64,000 nucleotides of DNA from NCBI RefSeq assembly GCF_029688625.1, contig NZ_JARULC010000001.1, forward strand, positions 372,001 through 436,000, written 5' to 3'. Positions within the stretch are counted from its first letter, which is position 1, and every line of letters starts with the position of its first letter. Source of the DNA: Qipengyuania marincola (GTDB lineage: Bacteria; Pseudomonadota; Alphaproteobacteria; Sphingomonadales; Sphingomonadaceae). The notes under the pieces are model-generated. The model was not told where the DNA came from. It did not search any database and saw only the letters and a program-made list of their open reading frames with translations. The position numbers and the translations under genes were made by a program. This document shows, one piece after another, positions 26,881-35,732 of the stretch.

Positions 26881-27791
26881 GCGATGATCACTTCCTACCC
26901 CTGCCGCCCGAAACCCGCCCGTTGGGCGAGGAAGGGCCGCACATCAGTGCCGCGGCCTGGGGAATGTGGCGCTTCGCCGGTAGGAGCGTCCAGGAGGCGA
27001 CGCGGCTGGTCGAGACCGCGCTCGAGGCAGGTATAACCCTGTTCGACACGGCCGATATCTACGGCGTCGACGGACCGGGCTGGGGATCGGCGGAGGCACT
27101 GCTGGGCCAGGTCTTCGCGTCCACCCCGGGCCTGCGCGAACGGCTGGTGCTGGCGACGAAGGGTGGGATCGTGGTGGGTGTGCCCTATGACAGCTCGCCA
27201 GCCTATCTCGCTTCGGCCATCGACGCCTCGCTTTCGCGCTTGCAGGTCGATCATGTCGAGCTGTGGCAGGTCCATCGCCCCGACGTGCTGACCCACCCTG
27301 AGGAATTGGCCCGCACGCTGGAAGACGCGGTGCGCAGCGGTAAGGTCGGGGCGGTCGGCGTGTCGAATTTCACGCCGTCGCAGATCGACGCGCTACGCCA
27401 CTTCCTCGACATTCCGCTGGTGTCGACCCAGCCCGAATTGTCGGCACTCCACCTGGGACCGCTGGAGGACGGCCAACTCGAGCATGCGCTGCGTGATCGG
27501 ATGACGGTCCTGGCATGGTCCCCCCTCGGTGGCGGTCGGATCGCAGCGCCGAACACTTCGCGTGAGCATGAAGTCGCTGCCGCGCTGGATGACGTGGCGC
27601 ATGAGCAGGGCGTCAGCCGCGCGCTCGCCGCGATGAGCTGGATCGCCGCCCATCCTGCCCACCCGGTCCCTATTGCCGGCAGCCAGAATGCGGATCGCAT
27701 CGCGGAACTGGCGCGGCTGCGCGATGTTCGCTGGACTCGCCAGCAATGGTATGCGGTGCTGACCGCTGCGCGCGGGGAACCGCTGCCCTAG
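26877..27791 (+). CDS. Aldo-keto reductase (YdhF-like)
   Basis: A 304-residue NADPH-type aldo-keto reductase. The catalytic tetrad is visible: D57 and Y62 in FDTADIYG, K95 in LATKGG and H133 in QVHRPD. VGVSNFTPSQ, LAWSPLGGGR and the C-terminal WTRQQWYAVL resemble E. coli YdhF. The start codon overlaps the GH31 stop, so the two are coupled. In the sulfoquinovose monooxygenase pathway an AKR (SmoB) reduces 6-oxo-glucose to glucose after desulfonation, and this gene is the natural candidate for that step here. No flavin monooxygenase (SmoC) or ABC importer is in the window, so the assignment is inference from context. Confidence 0.85.
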   Translation: MSDDHFLPLPPETRPLGEEGPHISAAAWGMWRFAGRSVQEATRLVETALEAGITLFDTADIYGVDGPGWGSAEALLGQVFASTPGLRERLVLATKGGIVVGVPYDSSPAYLASAIDASLSRLQVDHVELWQVHRPDVLTHPEELARTLEDAVRSGKVGAVGVSNFTPSQIDALRHFLDIPLVSTQPELSALHLGPLEDGQLEHALRDRMTVLAWSPLGGGRIAAPNTSREHEVAAALDDVAHEQGVSRALAAMSWIAAHPAHPVPIAGSQNADRIAELARLRDVRWTRQQWYAVLTAARGEPLP

Positions 27792-28714
27792 GCGATCAGC
27801 GAAGCAAGCACGCGACGCCGGCCGGTAAAGGGCCGGCGGCCGTGCATCACACGGTGGTTGTCCACCAAGGCGATGTCGCCCGGTTGCCAGGCGAGGTTGT
27901 AGGACAGCGCTTCACCCAATTCGACCGCGAGCGCCATGTCGTCGGGATCGATCGCGCTGCCATCGCCATAGGCGACCGGGCGGACGCTTCCACCCTCATC
28001 GGCGGCCCACCCGCGCCAAGCCGCGATCAGCTGATTGAAAAAGCTGCGGCTTCCATCGGGAAGCTTGCGGATTGCCGGCAGGACCGGCGTGGTGACGGCA
28101 AGCGCGCCATTGTCTAGCCAGCGCCATTCGTACCCGAGCGAAGCCAGCTTCACTTCCGCAGCTTCGCGCGTTTCTGCGCTCAGGGTCGATTTCCAGCTAC
28201 GTCCCTGTCCCGACTGGGCATCGTTCTCGCCCGGCATGGTGTGGCGATACCGCACGCCGAGCCTTTCGAGCCTGTCCACGAACCCTGAAGCCCGCTCCGA
28301 CAGCGCTTCGACCACGCAGTCGGACCGGCATAGCGGGGTTTCGCCACCGGTTTCGGCCGCGATCTCGCAGAAGAAGAACAGTTTCGACGGGAAGATCGGC
28401 GTCTGCGCCATTTCGTGATGCAGGTATATTCCGGCCTCGGGCGGAGCTTCGTTGGCAGTGAAAACGCGCGGGGTAACGTTCACCCGTACCGCGTTGGAAA
28501 GCGACTCGTCATAGGTAAAGGCCTTCTCGCCATAGGCCTCGACCGCGGCGTCAAAGGCTTGCCCATCGGATGCCTCGAAACCACGCAGCAGCACCGCGCC
28601 TTCGCTTGCCAGCGCTGCATCGATCTCGCTCTTGTTCGCCGCGACGTGAGCTGCGGCGGGACCATCGCCGGTGACCACGGCGGGGAACGTATCGGGAGGG
28701 CGGAGGGCAATCAT
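27788..28714 (-). CDS. TauD/SyrP-like Fe(II)/2-oxoglutarate dioxygenase
   Basis: A 308-residue protein of the TauD/TfdA superfamily, SyrP/clavaminate-synthase-like branch. The iron triad is H99-x-E101 in YLHHEMAQTP and H291 in VMHGRRPF, with the following Arg cluster (about R300) for 2-oxoglutarate. A Glu instead of Asp at the second position is normal in this branch and argues against an Fe-halogenase, which would have Gly/Ala. It starts 31 bases after the upstream halogenase gene, so it is the last gene of the starch operon. Its stop codon overlaps that of the AKR (CTAG). Substrate unknown; amino-acid side-chain hydroxylation is typical of the SyrP branch, while desulfonation is known for TauD relatives. 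Confidence 0.87.
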   Translation of the reverse strand: MIALRPPDTFPAVVTGDGPAAAHVAANKSEIDAALASEGAVLLRGFEASDGQAFDAAVEAYGEKAFTYDESLSNAVRVNVTPRVFTANEAPPEAGIYLHHEMAQTPIFPSKLFFFCEIAAETGGETPLCRSDCVVEALSERASGFVDRLERLGVRYRHTMPGENDAQSGQGRSWKSTLSAETREAAEVKLASLGYEWRWLDNGALAVTTPVLPAIRKLPDGSRSFFNQLIAAWRGWAADEGGSVRPVAYGDGSAIDPDDMALAVELGEALSYNLAWQPGDIALVDNHRVMHGRRPFTGRRRVLASLIA

Positions 28715-28745
28715 GACCGGAGCCTTAGGCGCGTCGCCATGGCGG

Positions 28746-30257
28746 TCAATGGCCCCGCTGGAACTGGACCGGCGCGTATTCCGGAAAGTTGCGCGAACAG
28801 GCGACCAACATGGCACGGGTTTCCTCGCGGTCGGCCACCGCCAGTCCGGGCGGCGGCGCTTGCATCTTCGCCGGTGGCGGAAAGGTGCCATAGCCGGCAA
28901 GCAGGCAATGCCAGCTCATGCTGGAATAGTGCGGCTTGCCGCCATGCTGCTGTGCATTGAGCTGGCCGATATCCTCGTGCGTGAACCAGCCGGTTACCAG
29001 CGCCTTGAGATTGTTCGACAGCGCATGATTGGCTGCATTGTCGCGCCAGTACTGCGTGTCGCTGCGCTGGTTCAGGCGATAATGCGCCACGATGTAGTCG
29101 CGGATGCCTTCGTATTTCGCGGCGATCCGGCGATTGAACTCCTCGCGGTTGCGCGCGGTAAAGTCGCCACTCTCGAAAGCGCGCGCGAAATCCAGTGCGG
29201 TTACGATCACGATATGCAGTGCGGTTGCCTCGAGCGGTTCGAGAAAGCCTTGCGAAAGACCGACCGCGAGGCAGTTCCGGGTCCAGCTGTCCTTCACCCG
29301 TCCCACGCGCATCCGGAGGAAACGGGCGTCCCCTTCATCCTCCATGCCAACGGCCTGCCGCAGCTCCGCTTCGGCCTCGTCGTCTGACAGGTAGCGCGAA
29401 GAATACACATAGCCGTTGCCGACCCGGCTGGTCAGCGGGATCGACCAGCGCCAGCCCGCACGCATGGCGATGGCGTCTGTCTGCGGCTTTATCGCGTCGC
29501 GATGCGGGGTCGGGATCACTACCGCGCGATCATTGAAGAGGTTTTCGGCGAAAGGCAGGAATTGCGTGCCGAGTTTTTGCTGGGCGATCAGCGAGCCGAA
29601 ACCGGAGCAGTCGACGAAAGCATCGCCGTCGACCCGTTCCCCACCCTCGCACAGCAACGCAGCAACGTCACCCGCCTGATCGAGTTCGACATCCACGACC
29701 TTGAGCGGCCGGTGATCCAGCCCGCGCGCAACCGCCCACTCGCGCAGGAATGCGCCGAGCTTGTAGGCGTCGAAATGATAGCCGTAGCTCGGCGGGAAGG
29801 GAAACGCCTCGCCCGGATGCGGCGCCTTGCTTGCTTCGGCCAGCGTTTCGGCGATGAACCAGTCGTCCGGATGGGCGGGAACGTCGAAGCCCCGCCGCGC
29901 GAGCATGCAATTGTGCAGGAAGCCTGGTTCGCTGTGCAGGTCGATCGGCGCGGGGAATGGGTGAAAATAGCTCTCGAACCCCGGCCGCTCGCTCCATCCG
30001 GTGAAGCGGATACCGAGCTTGTAGGTGGCATCGCACGCGGCCATCCATTCGGCTTCCTCGATGCCGAGATGGTCGAAGAAAGCCTTCAGTTGGGGCGTCG
30101 AGCCCTCGCCGACGCCGATGATCCCCATCTCGGGGCTTTCCACCACAGTTACCGATCCGCCGCGCGCGCCCCATTCGTGATGTAGCAAACAAGCCGTCAT
30201 CCAGCCGGCGCTGCCGCCGCCGAGTACGACGGCGCGGGGAGGGGTGCGGGTGGTCAC
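28746..30257 (-). CDS. Flavin-dependent tryptophan halogenase-like protein (copy 1)
   Basis: A 503-residue protein of the tryptophan 7-halogenase family. The FAD site GGGSAG is at residues 13-18, the catalytic lysine K80 sits in ATYKLGIRFTGW, the halogenase signature W-x-W-x-I-P appears as WRWSIP, and the catalytic-Glu region is NCLAVGLSQGFLEPLEAT. So all residues expected of an active halogenase are kept. It overlaps the GH97 gene upstream by 4 bases and precedes the dioxygenase gene. Such genes often accompany TonB receptors in Caulobacter and sphingomonad sugar loci; the natural substrate there is not established. No flavin reductase gene is nearby. Confidence 0.88.
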   Translation of the reverse strand: MTTRTPPRAVVLGGGSAGWMTACLLHHEWGARGGSVTVVESPEMGIIGVGEGSTPQLKAFFDHLGIEEAEWMAACDATYKLGIRFTGWSERPGFESYFHPFPAPIDLHSEPGFLHNCMLARRGFDVPAHPDDWFIAETLAEASKAPHPGEAFPFPPSYGYHFDAYKLGAFLREWAVARGLDHRPLKVVDVELDQAGDVAALLCEGGERVDGDAFVDCSGFGSLIAQQKLGTQFLPFAENLFNDRAVVIPTPHRDAIKPQTDAIAMRAGWRWSIPLTSRVGNGYVYSSRYLSDDEAEAELRQAVGMEDEGDARFLRMRVGRVKDSWTRNCLAVGLSQGFLEPLEATALHIVIVTALDFARAFESGDFTARNREEFNRRIAAKYEGIRDYIVAHYRLNQRSDTQYWRDNAANHALSNNLKALVTGWFTHEDIGQLNAQQHGGKPHYSSMSWHCLLAGYGTFPPPAKMQAPPPGLAVADREETRAMLVACSRNFPEYAPVQFQRGH

Positions 30258-32284
30258 CCGCCGAGCGGTATCAGCCTGATCGCAAACCCGCCACCCGGCG
30301 CCATGCGCAGGTCGAGCGTGTCGGTGGCGGTAACGGTGCGATCCTCGATCACGATCTCGAACCGCGCATCGCCGCGATAGTCCGAGGTCGGCGCATCGCG
30401 ATAGATTTCGGCCCGGTACGTTTGGCCGCCTTCAAGGAAATCCAGCGAAACCGAGGTATCGCGGCCCTGCGCGTCGGCCCCGCCGCCGACGAACCATTCC
30501 TCGCTGTTACGATCCTTGCGCGCGGTAACGACGTATTCTCCGATCGCTGCATCGAGAATGCGGCTTTCGACCCAATCTGCCGGAACGTCCTTGATGAACT
30601 GGAAGGGCTCGGGGTGCTCGGCGTAATGCTCTGGCAGGTCGGCGACCATCTGGATCGGCGAATAGATCAGCACATACTCGGCGAGCGCGCGCGCCATCGT
30701 CATTTCGAGCGGCTGGCCGCGGCCCTGCAGGCTGAGGACACCCGGCGTATAGTCCATCGGACCCGACAGCATGCGGGTGAAGACCAGCGTCGGCACGTGG
30801 CTCGGCCCGTTGGTCGGCACGCCCCAGGCAGCGAACTCCATGCCGCGTGCGCCCTCGCGGCTGACCCAGTTGGGATAGGTGCGGCGCAGGCCGGTATCCT
30901 TGACGGGTTCGTGCGGGTTCATTGCGATCTGCCGCTTGGCCGCCTCGGTCACGACCTTCAGGTGGTGCCGCTGCATTACCTGGCTTTCGGTGCATTCCCG
31001 CGTCTCGCGGCCATCGGGATGGACATAGCGCAGATTGCAGGCATCGGTGACGTAACCGCTCTTGATCGTCTTCACCCCGCGCTCGGCCATGAGATCCAGG
31101 CCCGCTTCGAGCTGGCTTTCGTAATTGCCGACATCGCCGCTGGTCTCATGGTGGCCAACGATCGGCACGCCCTTTTGGGCGGCATAGCGGGCCAGTTCCT
31201 CGAAGTCGTAGTCCGGATAGGATTCGGTGAAGCTGAAATCCGCGCCATTGAAAAACCAGTTACCATCCCAGCCGATGTTCCAGCCCTCGACCAGCACGCC
31301 GTCGAAGCCGTTCTCTGCCGCGAAGTCGATGTAGCGCTTCACGTTCTCGGTCGTCGCGCCGTGTTTCGGACCGGAGCCCCACGTCTCTTCGTCGAGGTGC
31401 AGCGACCACCAGACGCCGACATATTTGTGCGGGGTGAACCAGCTGACGTCGCCCAGCTTGTTGGGTTCGTTGAGATTGAGTTCGACGAGGCTCTCGGCAA
31501 GTCCGGCGGCATCGTCGGAGATGCGGATCGTGCGCCACGGCGTTGCGAAGGGAATATCGCGGACAGCGCGTGCCGGCGTGCTCCCCGTGGGAGCCAGCGT
31601 TGCGCGGAAATTTGTTCCCGTCGTCCGCTTCACCCACATGCCGGCATAATCGACCAGCGCCGCCTCATGCAGCGCGACATGCGTGCCGTTCTCCATCCGG
31701 AAGGTCAGCGGCGTATGCGCGAGCGATACGGCCGAGATCGGCGTCTCTTCGTAAAGATACTCGTAGCGGTTCCACTCGCCGCCCGGGATCCACCAGGCGG
31801 TGCCGTCCTGCGCGAGATTGAACTCGGTCAATTCCTCCGCAACCCGCAACGTCTCGCCAAGGCTTGTGTCATCGAACACATAGCGGAAGGCGACCGCATC
31901 GTCGAAAACGCGGAAGACGACGCCGAACTTGCGTTTCTCGTCGCTGTCCTCCTCGAAACGCACCGTAAGTTCATTGTGGTGATCGCGCACGAAGCGCTGT
32001 TCGCCCCACGGCTGTTCCCACGTCTCGTCATGACTGTCGCGTGCGGCCCCGACGATGGCGAGGCGGCGGTCGAGCTTGTCCTGATCTGACAAAAGAAGAC
32101 CGAGACGGCTTTCCGTCAGCACCGGATTGCCATCCTTCTCCACACGGTAGAAGGGGCGGCCCTCTCCGTTCACGTCGACTGTCACGGTCAATCCGCCGTC
32201 GGGCGAGGTGACAATCTCCTCGGCCAATGCTGCCGGAGCAGCGAAGAACAGGGCGATACCGGAAAGGATCGAAATCGATTTCAT
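30254..32284 (-). CDS. GH97 alpha-glucosidase (SusB-like), exported
   Basis: A 676-residue periplasmic glycoside hydrolase. A signal peptide (MKSISILSGIALFFAAPAALA) is followed by the GH97 N-terminal beta-sandwich (GGLTVTVDVNGEGRPFYRV), the catalytic barrel (KYVGVWWSLHL, FDGVLVEGWNIGWDGNW) and a C-terminal beta domain. Glutamates in MNPHEPVKDTGLRRTYPN and RGMEFAAWG correspond to the residues of the inverting SusB-type subgroup. It hydrolyses malto-oligosaccharides to glucose in the periplasm. The gene overlaps both neighbours by 4 bases in the starch operon. Confidence 0.92.
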   Translation of the reverse strand: MKSISILSGIALFFAAPAALAEEIVTSPDGGLTVTVDVNGEGRPFYRVEKDGNPVLTESRLGLLLSDQDKLDRRLAIVGAARDSHDETWEQPWGEQRFVRDHHNELTVRFEEDSDEKRKFGVVFRVFDDAVAFRYVFDDTSLGETLRVAEELTEFNLAQDGTAWWIPGGEWNRYEYLYEETPISAVSLAHTPLTFRMENGTHVALHEAALVDYAGMWVKRTTGTNFRATLAPTGSTPARAVRDIPFATPWRTIRISDDAAGLAESLVELNLNEPNKLGDVSWFTPHKYVGVWWSLHLDEETWGSGPKHGATTENVKRYIDFAAENGFDGVLVEGWNIGWDGNWFFNGADFSFTESYPDYDFEELARYAAQKGVPIVGHHETSGDVGNYESQLEAGLDLMAERGVKTIKSGYVTDACNLRYVHPDGRETRECTESQVMQRHHLKVVTEAAKRQIAMNPHEPVKDTGLRRTYPNWVSREGARGMEFAAWGVPTNGPSHVPTLVFTRMLSGPMDYTPGVLSLQGRGQPLEMTMARALAEYVLIYSPIQMVADLPEHYAEHPEPFQFIKDVPADWVESRILDAAIGEYVVTARKDRNSEEWFVGGGADAQGRDTSVSLDFLEGGQTYRAEIYRDAPTSDYRGDARFEIVIEDRTVTATDTLDLRMAPGGGFAIRLIPLGG

Positions 32285-33906
32285 AGCTCTATCACCATTG
32301 CGCCATAGGGCGGAAGTATCTCTGCGGTAGCGTTATTGACGGTGGCGAGGACGTGCCCCTGCCCAAGGTCGTGCGGAATGGGTGCGCCTTCGGCGCCGAG
32401 GTTGAACAGGCAGCGGATCGTTTGCCCCGGCGCCTGTCGTTCGATGAGGAAGATGCCATCGAGCGTCTCGCACCGCGCCACCGATCCGTGGTGCAGCGCG
32501 GGATTGGCGTTGCGCAGGGCGAGCATCGCGCGGGTATGATTCAACAGGGAATCAGCGCGATCTTCCTGCCCATCGACGGCGCGTCTGGCGTTTTCCTCGC
32601 CGACAGGGAGCCAAGGCTCACCCGAAGTGAAGCCGGCATTCGGCGCCGAAGTCGACCACGGCATTGGCGTGCGTGCCCCGTCGCGGCTCAGGGTCAGTGG
32701 CCAATTGGCGATCGCTTCGGGATCGTGCAGCTGCTCGAAGGGAATTTCGACTTGGGTGAGGCCCAGTTCTTCGCCGTAATATAGGATGATATTGCCGCGC
32801 AGGGACGCCAGCAGGAGCGCCTTCATCCGGGCCGCTGCATCGCGCTCGCCCGCGCTCCACCAGCGGCTGACGGCGCGCGGCGCATCGTGGTTTTCGAATG
32901 CCCAGCTCGGCCAGCCGGTGCCGCGTTCGTCGGGCCACTGCGCCAGCGCGGCGCAGATCGCGCCCGCCGTCAGTTTGTCGGCATAGAGGAAATTGAAGCC
33001 ATAGGCGGAATTGAGGCGTGCATCCCCTTCTGTGAAGGCTTTCATCTCGCGCTCGGCCTCGTCCCCGCCCACCTCGGCGACGGTGAACACACCGTCGAAC
33101 TCGTCAGTCAGCGCCCGGATGCGTTCGATGAAAGCCGGGATGTCCGGGTGGCTCTGGTTGTATTTCTTCAGCTGGAAATCGAACGGCCGGGTGCGCTGCC
33201 TGTCGGTCGCGGGGGCCGGCGGATTATCGCGCAGCTCCGGGTCATGCATCGCGAAGTTGAGCGCATCGATGCGAAAGCCGTCGACGCCGCGCTCCAGCCA
33301 GAACCGCATAACGTCAAGCACGGCTTGTTGCGCCTGCGGATTGTGAAGGTTCAGCTGCGGCTGGCTGCTGAGGAAATTGTGCAGGTAATATTGCCCCCGC
33401 CGTGCGTCCCAGGTCCACGCGGGCCCCCCGAACACGGACTGCCAGTTCGAAGGCGGCGACCCGTCGGGCTTGGCATCGGCCCAGACAAACCAGTCGTGTT
33501 TCGGATTGGTTCTGTCGGAGCGACTTTCCGCAAACCACGGATGTTCGTCAGAAGTGTGCGAATAGACCTGGTCGATGAGCACCTTGAGGCCGAGCTCATG
33601 CGCGCGCGCGACCAGCGCGTCGAAATCGGCCAGCGTGCCGAAGATCGGATCGACGTCGCAATAATCGGCGACGTCATAGCCGAAGTCCTTCATCGGCGAG
33701 ACGAAGAAGGGCGAGATCCAGATGGCATCGACGCCGAGTGATGCGACATGCGGCAGGCGCTGGGTGATGCCCGGAAGGTCGCCGATGCCGTCGCCATTGG
33801 AATCCTGAAAGCTGCGCGGATAGATCTGGTAGATCGCTGCGCCCTTCCACCATGGCAGCGCGGCGCTCGCGGCTTCGGCCCGCATCGAGGGTTCGTGACG
33901 ATTCAC
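32281..33906 (-). CDS. GH13 alpha-glucosidase / oligo-1,6-glucosidase-like, cytoplasmic
   Basis: A 541-residue GH13 enzyme without signal peptide. The start KGAAIYQIYPRSFQDSNGDGIGDLPGI is typical of the alpha-glucosidase/oligoglucosidase subfamilies. The nucleophile Asp is in GVDGFRIDALNF, the acid/base Glu in FTVAEVGG and the third Asp in WAFENHDAPR. The start was set at a GTG (33906) overlapping the upstream stop as GTGA, in line with the 4-base overlaps of every neighbouring junction; an ATG at 33885 is an alternative. It would finish hydrolysis of imported maltose and short dextrins. Confidence 0.92.
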   Translation of the reverse strand: MNRHEPSMRAEAASAALPWWKGAAIYQIYPRSFQDSNGDGIGDLPGITQRLPHVASLGVDAIWISPFFVSPMKDFGYDVADYCDVDPIFGTLADFDALVARAHELGLKVLIDQVYSHTSDEHPWFAESRSDRTNPKHDWFVWADAKPDGSPPSNWQSVFGGPAWTWDARRGQYYLHNFLSSQPQLNLHNPQAQQAVLDVMRFWLERGVDGFRIDALNFAMHDPELRDNPPAPATDRQRTRPFDFQLKKYNQSHPDIPAFIERIRALTDEFDGVFTVAEVGGDEAEREMKAFTEGDARLNSAYGFNFLYADKLTAGAICAALAQWPDERGTGWPSWAFENHDAPRAVSRWWSAGERDAAARMKALLLASLRGNIILYYGEELGLTQVEIPFEQLHDPEAIANWPLTLSRDGARTPMPWSTSAPNAGFTSGEPWLPVGEENARRAVDGQEDRADSLLNHTRAMLALRNANPALHHGSVARCETLDGIFLIERQAPGQTIRCLFNLGAEGAPIPHDLGQGHVLATVNNATAEILPPYGAMVIEL

Positions 33907-35732
33907 TCGGCGGTCTCCGACACGCGGCACAGCGCCCAGCCGAAGGCGGGCAGGGTGAAGGCCGCGCTGCCCGGCACCGTTACGGCAGAGGGACAGGCGC
34001 CCGCAAGCGTTTCCAGCTCCCGCGCCTTGTAGTCGAGTACTACATTCGCGCTGCGCTGCGCCCCGGTCGTATTGAATACGGCCAGATATTCGGTTCCGTC
34101 ATCCGGATCGAAGCGGCTGGCAGCGAAAATACCGGCTTCCTGTTCGTAATGGCGAATGACCTGCCTGCCGCGCGTCAGGGCGGGATGTGCCTTTCGGACT
34201 TCCGAGAATTCCGCGATCAGGCGGAAGAGCGGGTGGTTCTCGTCGAAATTGCTCGTGGCGGTAGTGGCATCGGTGCCGATGAGATCGTTGTCATTGTAGA
34301 CCGCCGTTTGCGAGGGGAACATGTCCTCGCGCGCCAGCTGGTCGTTGCCATCGCCGACGAAGCCCTGCTCGTCGCCATAGTAGATCACCGGGCTGCCGCG
34401 CAGACTCAGCATCATCGCATGGCCCAGCATGACCCGGGCCAGCAACTCCTCCTGCGAGATATCCGGCTTGTCCCATTTTATGAGCGTCGAGAACCGGCCC
34501 ATGTCGTGATTGCCGAGGAAGGTCGGCAGACCGAGCGCCGCTTCCTCACCTCCTTCATACAGCACATCGCCGTCGAACATGTGCGCGAGCACCACCGTGC
34601 CCTGATCGCGGCCCAGCAATTCGCGCATGGCCGCCTGAAACGCGAAATCGAGCACCGAAGGCAATTTGTCGCGGCGCGTGTATTCCGCGATGTAGCCGTT
34701 CTGAGGGATGTCCTTGTAGACCTCGCCGAACATGTGAAAATTCGGGATGCCTTCTTCTTCCGCGACCTCTTCCAGCGCGGGCACAAATTCCTGCCAAAAG
34801 CCGGGATCGACATGGCGTGCCGTGTCGATCCGGAAGCCGTCGACACTGAAATCGCGCACCCAGGCGGAAAAGATTTCGATCATCCCCTCGCGCACGCGCG
34901 GATGCTCGGTGAAGAGGTCGTCGAGCCCGGAGAAGTCGCCGAAGCGGCTGTCCTCGCCGGTAAAGCTGCTGTTGCCGCGATTGTGGTAATAGATCGGATC
35001 GTTGAGCCAGGCAGGGACTTTGACGTCCTTCTCGGCATCGGGAACGACCGGTGTGTAGGCGAAATTCGGGTTCACCAGCTTGGCGAAGTTTTCCTCGCTG
35101 CTGTCCTCGTCGCCGATGAAGCCGGGATTGATCCGCTCGCCGGACACGTCACCGACCGTCGAGTAGGGATAGTCGCCCTTGCTGCGATATTCGAAATTGG
35201 TTTCCGGCCCGTCGGCATAGGTGATGACGTCGGCGGTGTGGTTGGTGATGATGTCCATGTAGACTTTCATCCCGCGCGCATGCGCCGCGTCGACGAAGGC
35301 CTTGAATTCCTCGCGTGTGCCGAAATGGCCGTCGGGGCGGGTGAAGTCGGTCACCCAATATCCATGATAGCCCGCACTTTCCTCGCCCGGCGGGCCCTGG
35401 ACAGGCTTGTTCTGGAAGATCGGGGCGAACCAGATCGCCGTGACGCCAAGCCTCTCGAGATAGTCGAGACGCTGGGTAAGACCTTTCAGATCACCGCCGT
35501 GGAAGAATCCCTTGGCGGTCGGGTCGAAGCCGGTCTCGAGCCGCCCTCCCGTGAAGTCGCCCGTATCGTTGGATGGATCGCCATTTTCGAAACGATCGGG
35601 GAGGACAAAATAGACAATTTCCTCCGACGGCTCACGCTCGCGGAAATCGGACCTACCGCCGGGAGCTGGCGACTGTGCGTGTGCGCAGGCACTCATGCCG
35701 AGGGCCAGGAGAGGGAGGGCGAGGCGGATCAT
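33903..35732 (-). CDS. GH13 alpha-amylase family protein, exported (possible lipoprotein)
   Basis: A 609-residue GH13 enzyme with an N-terminal export signal (MIRLALPLLALGMSACAHAQ); the MSAC tetrapeptide is a passable lipobox, so it may be lipid anchored. The barrel has IVYFVLPDRFENGD, VYMDIITNHTAD, the nucleophile in VDGFRIDTARH, the acid/base in HMFGEVYKD and the third Asp in FLGNHDMGRF. It looks like the neopullulanase/cyclomaltodextrinase-like amylases of Gram-negative starch loci. It overlaps the halogenase gene upstream by an ATGA and the alpha-glucosidase downstream by GTGA. Confidence 0.91.
   Translation of the reverse strand: MIRLALPLLALGMSACAHAQSPAPGGRSDFREREPSEEIVYFVLPDRFENGDPSNDTGDFTGGRLETGFDPTAKGFFHGGDLKGLTQRLDYLERLGVTAIWFAPIFQNKPVQGPPGEESAGYHGYWVTDFTRPDGHFGTREEFKAFVDAAHARGMKVYMDIITNHTADVITYADGPETNFEYRSKGDYPYSTVGDVSGERINPGFIGDEDSSEENFAKLVNPNFAYTPVVPDAEKDVKVPAWLNDPIYYHNRGNSSFTGEDSRFGDFSGLDDLFTEHPRVREGMIEIFSAWVRDFSVDGFRIDTARHVDPGFWQEFVPALEEVAEEEGIPNFHMFGEVYKDIPQNGYIAEYTRRDKLPSVLDFAFQAAMRELLGRDQGTVVLAHMFDGDVLYEGGEEAALGLPTFLGNHDMGRFSTLIKWDKPDISQEELLARVMLGHAMMLSLRGSPVIYYGDEQGFVGDGNDQLAREDMFPSQTAVYNDNDLIGTDATTATSNFDENHPLFRLIAEFSEVRKAHPALTRGRQVIRHYEQEAGIFAASRFDPDDGTEYLAVFNTTGAQRSANVVLDYKARELETLAGACPSAVTVPGSAAFTLPAFGWALCRVSETAE

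Noticed and set aside
27788-28714. The dioxygenase as an Fe/2-oxoglutarate halogenase
   Set aside because: The second metal ligand is Glu (H-x-E), whereas the halogenases of this superfamily have Gly or Ala there.
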